From: Methylophilaceae bacterium
GTDB lineage: Bacteria > Pseudomonadota > Gammaproteobacteria > Burkholderiales > Methylophilaceae
NCBI GenBank assembly: GCA_028122555.1
Contig: JAOHSH010000007.1
Coordinates: 1 to 41,881, forward strand
Direction of reading: 5' to 3'
DNA: 41,881 nucleotides
Below are positions 20,513-26,660 of this stretch, in pieces. Under the pieces are notes generated by a model. The model did not search any database. It was not told the DNA's origin and saw nothing but the letters and a program-made list of their open reading frames with translations. The translations under genes and the position numbers were made by a program. Position 1 is the first letter of the stretch, and every line of letters starts with the position of its first letter.

Positions 20513-21115
20513 TTACTGGTTAAATGCTAACTGCCGAATAAGGTGTTGTTCACATATATCATGTGCTCTTTGTTTAGCAGCAAGATATCCATTTAGATCG
20601 TATACATCCGATACAATATCAAATAAATCTGAATGAGGAGAATCTACTTCAATTTTTATTTTATTTAATTCGCTCATTCTTGAATCAAAAACAGGCCCCA
20701 TAAGAAAATGAGAAAAATTTGCTACAGTTAATGAAGGGGTATAGTCCATCGCAGATAAAAAATCTGTTTTAATTTTTACTGATTCAGGAATCTCAGTTAT
20801 TTCTGGGAAAGAAACTTTTAAAGAAACACTTTTACCATTAAGATTTTTTTTAAGAGAAGCAGCATTTTCTTTATATGTGGATATTGATAAATACAAAACA
20901 TCAACATCACATACTCCAGGTTTAATCATCCATCCAAATATATGCCCATTAACATTACTACCGTTTGTTGAATACCTTATAATGCCATCGATAAAAAAAT
21001 CAACAGTCCAGTTTTCATATTTAATTGCTTGAGAATCTTTAGCATGAGAGTAGCTGAATGGTAAAACAAACATAAAGACAATAAGTATTAACATAAATGC
21101 TTTTTCTAATTTCAA
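20513..21115 (-). CDS. Exported protein of unknown function
   Basis: I do not recognise this 200-residue protein. The start is a TTG preceded by AAGGAG at 8-9 bases, giving a basic-hydrophobic signal peptide (about residues 1-25) ending in SYSHAKD, a plausible signal peptidase I site. The mature part has no membrane segment and two cysteines (in GVCDVDVLY and HDICEQHL) that could form a disulfide. The TTG overlaps the TGA of the upstream lipoprotein-like ORF (TTGA), suggesting coupled translation. A downstream in-frame ATG would shorten the signal peptide by seven residues and remains possible. Confidence 0.65.
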   Translation of the reverse strand: MKLEKAFMLILIVFMFVLPFSYSHAKDSQAIKYENWTVDFFIDGIIRYSTNGSNVNGHIFGWMIKPGVCDVDVLYLSISTYKENAASLKKNLNGKSVSLKVSFPEITEIPESVKIKTDFLSAMDYTPSLTVANFSHFLMGPVFDSRMSELNKIKIEVDSPHSDLFDIVSDVYDLNGYLAAKQRAHDICEQHLIRQLAFNQ

Positions 21116-21294
21116 TATACTTCTCCTTTACTTACAGTTTTAATTGGTTCTTTAATTACAACTGTAGCTTTTCCAACTTTAACTTTAGGAGTTGAACAAC
21201 CAATCAAAGAAAATACAATTAATATTTTAAAAAAAAGAAAGGGAAGGCTTTCACCCTCCCGATCCCACAGGAGAAACCTATTTTGTTGAAACAT
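21112..21294 (-). CDS. Small putative lipoprotein
   Basis: A 60-residue ORF with a hydrophobic stretch ending in a lipobox-like LIGC (Cys at about residue 33) followed by STPKVKVGKATVVIKEP, as in short lipoproteins. Its stop overlaps the TTG start of the following exported protein. Oddities: the only in-frame ATG lies inside the preceding 40-residue ORF, has a poor ribosome-binding site, and gives an unusual charged n-region (WDREGES). That region coincides with a strong hairpin plus T-run. The coding call rests on the lipobox and the coupled downstream gene. It could also be a shadow of the terminator, with translation only of the downstream gene. Confidence 0.45.
   Translation of the reverse strand: MFQQNRFLLWDREGESLPFLFFKILIVFSLIGCSTPKVKVGKATVVIKEPIKTVSKGEVY
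21229..21260 (-). terminator. Rho-independent terminator or attenuator
   Basis: On the minus strand GGGAGGG, loop TGAAAG and CCTTCCC form a seven-pair stem (one G-U), followed immediately by TTTCTTTTTTTT. This is a textbook intrinsic terminator and would end transcripts of the Sel1-repeat gene and the 40-residue ORF. It lies within the reading frame of the small lipoprotein-like ORF. Confidence 0.75.
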
Positions 21295-21400
21295 TTATCT
21301 TTTCGATATTTTTTTGATTTCCATTCTCAACTGCTTCTACTAGAAAAGTTAGGGCTGCTATAATTAAAAGAACCATATAAAAATTTTTACGTGTATACAT
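21278..21400 (-). CDS. Small membrane or exported peptide (40 residues)
   Basis: An ATG at 21400 preceded by a strong AGGGGGA ribosome-binding site opens a 40-codon frame, MYTRKNFYMVLLIIAAL and onward, ending in TAG. It has three basic residues at the start, one hydrophobic segment (about residues 8-21) and a hydrophilic tail. It begins 8 bases after the stop of the Sel1-repeat gene and is followed by an intrinsic terminator, so it would be the last gene of that transcript. I recognise no family. The good ribosome-binding site and tight spacing are the main support. Confidence 0.55.
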   Translation of the reverse strand: MYTRKNFYMVLLIIAALTFLVEAVENGNQKNIEKINVSTK

Positions 21401-21408
21401 TTATCCCC

Positions 21409-22716
21409 CTAGTTAGCAATATAAAGTTCGACATCGTTTGGCTCTCTTAAAGCTAATGCTGCGGTCATTAATTTTGCTTCATCTAAATTTTGCTCTGCAG
21501 CTTTTTCAAACCAATAATTAGCTTGATCTAAATCTTTTTTTACTGACTGGCCATTTTGGTAAAGAAGACCTAAGTGATACTGTGCTTGAGGTATATTATA
21601 TTTTGCAGCTCTAGTAAAATATTTGAAAGATTTTTTATGGTCCTTTGAGGTGCCTAAACCATAATGATGTAAAAATGCAATATTTAAATCGGCCTCGGGA
21701 ATTGAATGGTCTGATGCTTTTAAGTAATGACTCATTGCTTGAACATAGTCTTGATTAGTTCCACGCCCGTAGTGAGCCATCAAACCTAAATTAAATTCTG
21801 CTTCAAACATTCCTTGTTTTGCTGACTTTTTATACCATGCATACGCTTGATAATGATCTTGTGCTTGACTTGGTCCATAGTGATAAATTTGAGCCAAATT
21901 AAGTTGTGCTTCAGCAAGCCCCTGTTCTGCTGCAAGTTTATAATTCTCCATAGCTCGATCAAAATCATAATTAATTCCCTCTCCAGATAGTAATAATTTA
22001 GCTAAATTAAATTGAGCTTCTTTCATATTATTAGCTGCAGCTTTTTCATACCATTTAGCAGCTAAATGCATGTCTTTAATAGTTCCAATTCCGTAATGGT
22101 GCATTTGAGCTAAATTAAATTGAGCCTCTGTAACCCCTGCTACTGAAATTTTGCATTGATTAATATCTAAAGTTGTTTGGTCTTTTGCTGACTTTGAAAA
22201 CCATTCATAAGCTTTATATTGATCTTTATTTCTACCCAATCCGTATCGGTTCATTAGGCCTAAATTAAATTGTGCTTCGGGACTATTATGTATAGCAGCT
22301 TTTTCATAATATGAATAAGCCTCTGATAAATTTTTTACTTTCCCTTGTCCATAGTGATTAATTAATCCTAATTTAAAGTTAGCTTGTGTTAATCCTGATT
22401 CAGCTGCTCGAGTGAATAAATCTAGTGCACGTTGGTAATCTTTTGTTAACACTTTCCCATTATGATAATTTTCTGCGAATCTATACTGTGCTTTCGAAAT
22501 TTCTTTTTGACTAGGTGGTACTCCAAATCCTTTAAATTGATTTGTGTTATCAAACCAAGATGTCCAAAAAGTTTCTTGTTTACAATTCTCTGTATTTACT
22601 TTCTTAGTTTGATCAATTTTTTTCATTGGTTCATCATTTTGTTTTGCTACAGTCACACCAATTGCAGAAACTAAACCAAGTTGTGCTAAAACTAATATTA
22701 TTTTTTTGAATTTCAT
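21409..22716 (-). CDS. Exported Sel1-repeat protein
   Basis: A 435-residue protein with a signal peptide (about residues 1-24, ending near SAIGVTVAKQ) and about nine Sel1-type TPR repeats from about residue 75 to 420. Each is roughly 36 residues with the pattern AQFNLGLM-HYG-G--KD--KA--WY-KAA. Sel1 solenoids are protein-interaction scaffolds, often exported. Repeat 3 carries an insertion of about 14 residues with a Cys (NQCKISVAGV). GGGAAG precedes the ATG. It follows the membrane-anchored Sel1 protein, from which a terminator at 22728-22763 separates it, so it is probably also transcribed separately. The specific role is unknown. Confidence 0.8.
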   Translation of the reverse strand: MKFKKIILVLAQLGLVSAIGVTVAKQNDEPMKKIDQTKKVNTENCKQETFWTSWFDNTNQFKGFGVPPSQKEISKAQYRFAENYHNGKVLTKDYQRALDLFTRAAESGLTQANFKLGLINHYGQGKVKNLSEAYSYYEKAAIHNSPEAQFNLGLMNRYGLGRNKDQYKAYEWFSKSAKDQTTLDINQCKISVAGVTEAQFNLAQMHHYGIGTIKDMHLAAKWYEKAAANNMKEAQFNLAKLLLSGEGINYDFDRAMENYKLAAEQGLAEAQLNLAQIYHYGPSQAQDHYQAYAWYKKSAKQGMFEAEFNLGLMAHYGRGTNQDYVQAMSHYLKASDHSIPEADLNIAFLHHYGLGTSKDHKKSFKYFTRAAKYNIPQAQYHLGLLYQNGQSVKKDLDQANYWFEKAAEQNLDEAKLMTAALALREPNDVELYIAN

Positions 22717-22727
22717 AATCTTCCCTT

Positions 22728-22763
22728 AAAAAAAATGGTTACGCCTAAATGACGTAACCATTT
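22728..22763 (-). terminator. Rho-independent terminator after the membrane Sel1 gene
   Basis: On the minus strand AAATGGTTACG, a nine-base loop and CGTAACCATTT form a perfect 11-pair stem, followed by a run of Ts (complement of the As at 22728-22735). It lies 24 bases after the stop of the 233-residue gene and just before the ribosome-binding site of the exported Sel1 gene. It therefore separates the two units or attenuates read-through. Confidence 0.8.
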
Positions 22764-22786
22764 ATAAAAAAGTCAGATTAATATAA

Positions 22787-23488
22787 CTATTTATTAATCA
22801 TTTTCTTACTTATCATATATTCAATATTAAACTTTGCTCTCTGATTTCCTTGGTTAGCTGATTTTTGATACCATTCGTAAGCTTTTTCTGGATTTTTTTC
22901 TACACCGCTCAGTCCTTGCTCATAAATTAGCCCTATATTAAATTGCGCTTGGTGCTTATTTTGAAATTTAAGGCACCCATCTAGAGTTAATAATTCTGAA
23001 GAACAGTCAACTGCATTAACTATTGTTGTTTTTATTTTTGTCATCTGTTTTTTTTGTTTTGGCCAAAAAGCTGTTAATCTATTTCCCGTTTCATCCATGA
23101 CAATTTCCCAAAACGTTTCAGAAACTTGAACTTGCGTTGTTGGTACTTCTTGGACATCGGTGATATGAATACCATCTTTCATAGCATAAGAGAAAAAACT
23201 ACCCCCAATTAATAATGGAGCTAACCAATGGCCCTGGTCTCTTACTATTTTGCTTAAATTCAACGACGGTTTTTCTAAATACCCTATCTCTTCACATTTT
23301 TTAAGTATTTTTTGCAATAGAACATCATGATCTTTTTCTTGCCATTCTTTTTCGATTTTATTTTCATTTTCTTCAAATGCTGCTCGTACTAATCTTGCAT
23401 TCAATTGAGTTTTTTTATTTCCACCTTTGACCTTCTTACCATCGAAGGTATCGATCCATTGTCTTTTTTCTAAGTCTTTTTTTACCAT
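22787..23488 (-). CDS. Single-pass membrane protein with C-terminal Sel1 repeat; possible anti-sigma-like regulator
   Basis: A 233-residue protein in three parts. First comes a charged N-terminal region of about 85 residues with no signal peptide, rich in Lys/Glu and probably cytoplasmic. Next is one membrane segment (about 88-104, WLAPLLIGGSFFSYAM). Last is an outer part with a Cys pair (VDCSSELLTLDGC) and a Sel1 repeat (about 180-225, QAQFNIGLIYEQG to YEWYQKSANQG). The topology of short cytoplasmic domain, membrane segment and periplasmic sensor module resembles membrane anti-sigma factors. It starts 11 bases after an ECF-sigma-like gene, as anti-sigma genes usually do. I see no known anti-sigma sequence motif, so this role is inferred from position and topology. 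Confidence 0.6.
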   Translation of the reverse strand: MVKKDLEKRQWIDTFDGKKVKGGNKKTQLNARLVRAAFEENENKIEKEWQEKDHDVLLQKILKKCEEIGYLEKPSLNLSKIVRDQGHWLAPLLIGGSFFSYAMKDGIHITDVQEVPTTQVQVSETFWEIVMDETGNRLTAFWPKQKKQMTKIKTTIVNAVDCSSELLTLDGCLKFQNKHQAQFNIGLIYEQGLSGVEKNPEKAYEWYQKSANQGNQRAKFNIEYMISKKMINK

Positions 23489-23499
23489 CTAATTCTTCC

Positions 23500-24291
23500 T
23501 CAATCTTTTTTTAAATTTGAATATATACCAATTTCATTACATGGGGCAAAATAGGATCTTGCTTTTTCTTTACTAGCTCTTATAAATTCTCTTTGTGTTG
23601 CTTCTTTTCTATTTTGCATATTAGCAATATCTTTAATTTTTATACCGCTAAGTTGCATTGCTATTGCTTCTGCTCCCTCAGCACTTACTTCTCTAGCAAA
23701 TTTTTCTAATTTGCTTTTAATACATTCTTCGATCAATTGTTGCTTATTAATTTCATCATCAAATGATAATTCTCCATCTTGCTCTGTCTCTTTTTTTTCA
23801 CTTTTAAATGATAATTCTCCATCTTTTTTTGGTTCAAAATATCTACTTTGACTCGCAGCCCGCGCTGCTTCTTCAGGTATATCTGTTACCACTTCTCTTT
23901 GTTTTTGTTTTCCCATTTTCCTCTCAAGATCTATTACTAATAATTTACATTTCCAAAAAGCAAAAGCTTCTAAATTATTAATTACAGGAGCTTTTTTTTC
24001 TTTAGCAAGCTCTTCTTGACTTAAAACTTTGCCACCTGTTTTGAATCGTCTCGAAATATATTCGAAAAATTGAATTACTATTTCGTCTGCTTCATCGTTA
24101 TTCCAAGTCCTTCTTCGAATTGTTCTCCATAACTTAGTATGCTTATAAGATGAATTTTTATTTACCTCTTTTTTAATTTTTTTGTCATCATCTTTTGGCG
24201 TTGTTAACAATTCGTAATACGCAGAAACCCCTTTAAGTCTGCGTTCTTTATCATCACTTTCAAGTAATTTTAAAATTTCCTCTTTTTGCAT
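23500..24291 (-). CDS. ECF-like RNA polymerase sigma factor (divergent, putative)
   Basis: A 263-residue protein. Residues about 60-130 resemble sigma region 2: WNNDEADEIVIQFFEYISRRF is like the core-binding helix, and NLEAFAFWKCKLLVIDLERK is like the NLRAWLFRIARNLAIDRLRR pattern of ECF factors. Residues about 200-250 (LSGIKIKDIANMQNRKEA, then FIRASKEKARSYFAPC) resemble the region 4 helix-turn-helix and final helix. The linker (about 145-185) is long and charged and carries a duplicated DGELSF. No other DNA-binding family fits as well, but the match is from pattern reading only. A generic phage-type or regulatory helix-turn-helix protein is the alternative. Confidence 0.5.
   Translation of the reverse strand: MQKEEILKLLESDDKERRLKGVSAYYELLTTPKDDDKKIKKEVNKNSSYKHTKLWRTIRRRTWNNDEADEIVIQFFEYISRRFKTGGKVLSQEELAKEKKAPVINNLEAFAFWKCKLLVIDLERKMGKQKQREVVTDIPEEAARAASQSRYFEPKKDGELSFKSEKKETEQDGELSFDDEINKQQLIEECIKSKLEKFAREVSAEGAEAIAMQLSGIKIKDIANMQNRKEATQREFIRASKEKARSYFAPCNEIGIYSNLKKD
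23761..23825. repeat. 20-bp direct repeat within the sigma-like gene
   Basis: AAATGATAATTCTCCATCTT occurs at 23761-23780 and again, identical, at 23806-23825. The offset of 45 bases keeps the frame and duplicates the residues DGELSF in the inter-domain linker. The bases after each copy differ, so this is not a full 45-base tandem duplication. Confidence 0.9.
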
Positions 24292-24376
24292 TCTTTCCCC
24301 TGTTTTTTATTAGACGCTATTACTTGTTCATAAGTCAGGATTTTCATTAGTTTTATCTAATTAGCATAATAAACTG

Positions 24377-24495
24377 ACTTTTTTTTCACATTAAACGTCA
24401 ATAGTTGGTAATAGTTCTTATTTCCTCCTGTGAAGTTACTATTACCGCAGGGCCTGAGCGATATCCAGGCCACCTTTTATTTTTTTATTTTTTTT
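24377..24495 (+). ncRNA. Candidate small RNA with anti-Shine-Dalgarno loop
   Basis: Plus-strand sequence between two minus-strand genes. GGTAATAGT (24407-24415) pairs perfectly with ACTATTACC (24438-24446). Inside, ATTTC (24420-24424) pairs with GAAGT (24432-24436) using one U-G, leaving the seven-base loop CUCCUGU. A second GC-rich hairpin with a long U-rich tail follows (24451-24495). On the minus strand the U-G becomes a C/A mismatch and no T-run follows, so a plus-strand RNA is favoured. No plus-strand coding gene needs this terminator. A weak promoter (TTTTCA at 24341, CATAAT at 24365, spacing 18) would start it near 24377; that 5' end is a guess. Confidence 0.4.
24451..24495 (+). terminator. 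Rho-independent terminator of the candidate small RNA
   Basis: GGCCTG (24451-24456), a nine-base loop and CAGGCC (24466-24471) form a perfect six-pair GC-rich stem. Three bases later comes a T-rich tail running to 24495. The tail is also the 3' coding end of the convergent 83-residue gene on the other strand. Confidence 0.55.
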
Positions 24496-24728
24496 GGATT
24501 TTCAATATTTAGATTTAAATCAATTCCATCTACGCCCTGTAAAAATTGTTTGGTATATTTCATTTTTTGATTTTTTGATTTTTTGATTTTTTTGATTACA
24601 TCATTATCTTTTAAATTAAAAAATACAAAGATAATTGAAATTAGAACAATAATAATTGAAAGTATCAGAACTCCCATAATAATTTCTCTAAAATAAATAT
24701 CGAAGTATGTTTGGAGAATATTAGCCAT
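24477..24728 (-). CDS. Small single-pass membrane protein of unknown function
   Basis: An 83-residue frame with a hydrophobic segment (about residues 14-37, IIMGVLILSIIIVLISIIF) followed by a Lys/Asn-rich cytoplasmic-type tail. I recognise no family. There is no clear ribosome-binding site before the ATG. The tail is encoded by an eight-base tandem repeat and an A-rich tract, so part of it may be low-complexity by composition rather than selection. It is divergent from the 42-residue ORF at 24808 and lies upstream of the sigma-like gene. Coding status is uncertain. Confidence 0.45.
   Translation of the reverse strand: MANILQTYFDIYFREIIMGVLILSIIIVLISIIFVFFNLKDNDVIKKIKKSKNQKMKYTKQFLQGVDGIDLNLNIENPKKIKK
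24562..24597. repeat. Octamer tandem repeat inside the 83-residue ORF
   Basis: On the plus strand ATTTTTTG is repeated three times without change (24562-24585), followed by a nine-base variant (24586-24594) and a partial unit. The unit length of eight is not a multiple of three, so gain or loss of one copy would shift the reading frame of the overlapping minus-strand gene. Confidence 0.85.
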
Positions 24729-24807
24729 AGTTTTTATTTTAAAATTTATGTTTTAATTATAATGTGTTAATGTTGCTGTGGTATTAATTTTTTGAAGGAT
24801 TAATTTT

Positions 24808-24936
24808 ATGTTGAAAAATATTATTGTTTTAGTCATTATCTTTTTAGCTGGGTATTATGCATATTCTATGTATGGAGGTGGGGATGGAATAGCTCCTATG
24901 GATGCTTCTGATTTACCGCCGTTAACTTCTGAGTAA
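24808..24936 (+). CDS. Small membrane protein (42 residues)
   Basis: An ATG preceded by AAGGA at 8 bases opens a 42-codon frame: a short N-terminus, one hydrophobic segment (about residues 4-20, NIIVLVIIFLAGYYAYS), a Gly-rich turn and an acidic, Pro-containing tail (DLPPLTSE). A strong bidirectional terminator follows 16 bases after the stop, as expected of a one-gene transcript. A TATAAT at 24758-24763 could be its -10 element, though the -35 is poor. I recognise no family; it may be a small membrane-complex subunit. Confidence 0.6.
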   Translation: MLKNIIVLVIIFLAGYYAYSMYGGGDGIAPMDASDLPPLTSE

Positions 24937-24952
24937 AGATAGTCAAATTTTG

Positions 24953-24980
24953 AAAAGGCTTATTTTATAAGCCTTTTTTT
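24953..24980. terminator. Bidirectional terminator between the 42-residue gene and pntB
   Basis: AAAAGGCTTA (24953-24962), the loop TTTTA and TAAGCCTTTT (24968-24977) form a perfect ten-pair stem with a T-run on the plus side and TTTTCAAAATTT on the minus side. It lies between convergent genes and overlaps the pntB stop codon. Confidence 0.85.
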
Positions 24981-26346
24981 AATCGATTGATTTAATCAAA
25001 TCTTCAACAACTTTTTTTGCATCACCAAATACCATCATAGTTTTATCTAAATAAAAAAGTTCATTATCTAGACCAGCATATCCTGGAGCCATTGACCTTT
25101 TATTTACTATTATCATTTTTGCTTTTTCGGCTTCTAAAACTGGCATCCCATAAATAGCACTGCCTGGTGTCTTCGCTGCTGGATTTACAACATCATTAGC
25201 GCCAATTACAAGAACAACGTCTGTTTGCCCAAATTCACTATTAATATCGTCCATTTCAACAACTTGTTCATATGGAACATCTGCTTCTGCCAACAAAACA
25301 TTCATGTGGCCTGGCATTCTTCCAGCTACTGGATGAATTGCATATTTGACATCGACTCCCATAGCTATTAATTTTGTAGTTAGTTCTTGCAGGGCATGTT
25401 GAGCTCTTGCAACTGCTAACCCATAGCCAGGAACAATAATAACGGTATCTGCATTAGTAAGTAAGAATGATGCATCATCAGCAGAGCCTGATTTTACAGG
25501 TTTCTCAGTTTGAGATGCTGTATCTGAAGCAATATCTGATCCGAAGCCACCTAACATCACTGAAATAATAGATCTGTTCATTGCTTTGCACATAATATAA
25601 GATAAAATTGCACCTGATGAACCAACACATGCCCCTGCAATAATTAATACTGAATTGTTTAAAGTAAATCCAATACCTGCAGCCGCCCATCCAGAATAAC
25701 TATTGAGCATCGAAACAACAACTGGCATGTCTGCTCCGCCTATTGGAATAATTAAAGTTATTCCAAGAATTAAAGCAATGGTAACCATAATAAAAAAAGC
25801 ACTTATTGACTCTGTTTGGAAATAAATTGTTCCAAAGAAAATCATAGCTAATGCTAATAATAGATTAATCCAATGTTGAGCCTTAAATACAGTAGCTTTA
25901 GCCCCAAATTTCCCTGATAATTTTCCAAATGCAATTACGGATGCAGTAAATGTAATTGCTCCAATGAATGCTCCGATAAATAATTCAAATCTTTGAACTA
26001 TAGAGTGAGCCTCACCCGCATTTAATACTGCTGCAATAGCAATTAAAACAGCTGCAAGTCCTACAAAAGAATGCATTAGTGCTACTAATTCTGGCATCTT
26101 TGTCATCTGGACTGTCTTGGCTGCAAATATTCCGATACACGCGCCAAGCAACAACGGCACAAATATAAATAAAGTTATTAGATTCTGTCCTACCCATAAA
26201 GTAGCTACAACAGCAATAGTCATACCGATCATGCCAAATAAGTTACCTTGTCTAGCAGAAGTAGGTGATGACAAACCCTTTAAAGCTAATATAAAAAATA
26301 TCGCAGATACTAAATATGCCGACATTGATAATGTTTGTATTGTCAT
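24979..26346 (-). CDS. pntB: NAD(P) transhydrogenase, beta subunit
   Basis: PntB carries the membrane helices and the NADP(H)-binding domain III of the proton-pumping transhydrogenase, which uses the proton-motive force to make NADPH from NADH. The 455 residues have about nine hydrophobic segments up to about residue 265. Domain III begins with [18 protein letters not shown], then [33 protein letters not shown] and [17 protein letters not shown]. The start overlaps the pntAB stop by 4 bases (ATGA). It is the last gene of the pntAA-pntAB-pntB operon and ends in a bidirectional terminator. Confidence 0.97.
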   Translation of the reverse strand: MTIQTLSMSAYLVSAIFFILALKGLSSPTSARQGNLFGMIGMTIAVVATLWVGQNLITLFIFVPLLLGACIGIFAAKTVQMTKMPELVALMHSFVGLAAVLIAIAAVLNAGEAHSIVQRFELFIGAFIGAITFTASVIAFGKLSGKFGAKATVFKAQHWINLLLALAMIFFGTIYFQTESISAFFIMVTIALILGITLIIPIGGADMPVVVSMLNSYSGWAAAGIGFTLNNSVLIIAGACVGSSGAILSYIMCKAMNRSIISVMLGGFGSDIASDTASQTEKPVKSGSADDASFLLTNADTVIIVPGYGLAVARAQHALQELTTKLIAMGVDVKYAIHPVAGRMPGHMNVLLAEADVPYEQVVEMDDINSEFGQTDVVLVIGANDVVNPAAKTPGSAIYGMPVLEAEKAKMIIVNKRSMAPGYAGLDNELFYLDKTMMVFGDAKKVVEDLIKSID

Positions 26347-26651
26347 TTCTTCTTCTCTTTTTTATTTTTAAACATCTCTAACATCCTTTGAGTAACAAAA
26401 AATCCACCAAATATATTAATTGCAGCGAAAAATATAGCAAAAGCGCCTAAAATACTACTAAATGTCACTAACTCCCCGTTAATTTCCACAACTTGCAATA
26501 TTGCTCCAACAATCACAATGCCAGAAATTGCATTAGTTACAGACATTAGCGGGGTATGAAGAGCGGATGTAACATTCCAAACCACGTGATAACCCACAAA
26601 AATGGCTAACACAAAGATACTTATATTCTGAATTGTCATTAATTCACCCAT
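26343..26651 (-). CDS. pntAB: NAD(P) transhydrogenase, alpha subunit part 2 (membrane)
   Basis: A 102-residue membrane subunit corresponding to the C-terminal membrane part of a fused PntA. Three hydrophobic segments are visible (about 8-25, 41-57 and 66-88). The conserved [19 protein letters not shown] motif lies at the second segment. It sits 9 bases after pntAA and overlaps pntB by 4. The split PntAA/PntAB arrangement, rather than a fused PntA, is common in proteobacteria outside the enterics. Confidence 0.95.
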   Translation of the reverse strand: MGELMTIQNISIFVLAIFVGYHVVWNVTSALHTPLMSVTNAISGIVIVGAILQVVEINGELVTFSSILGAFAIFFAAINIFGGFFVTQRMLEMFKNKKEKKK

Positions 26652-26660
26652 TGTTACTCC

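Noticed and set aside
24270-24347. A 25-codon minus-strand ORF (MKILTYEQVIASNKK...) overlapping the start of the sigma-like gene, possibly a leader peptide
   Set aside because: There is no ribosome-binding site, the composition is biased by poly-A, and no attenuator structure follows it.
24407-24446. Minus-strand AGGAG within the inverted repeat as a ribosome-binding site for a small gene
   Set aside because: No start codon with an open frame follows at a suitable distance; the plus-strand hairpin explains the sequence better.
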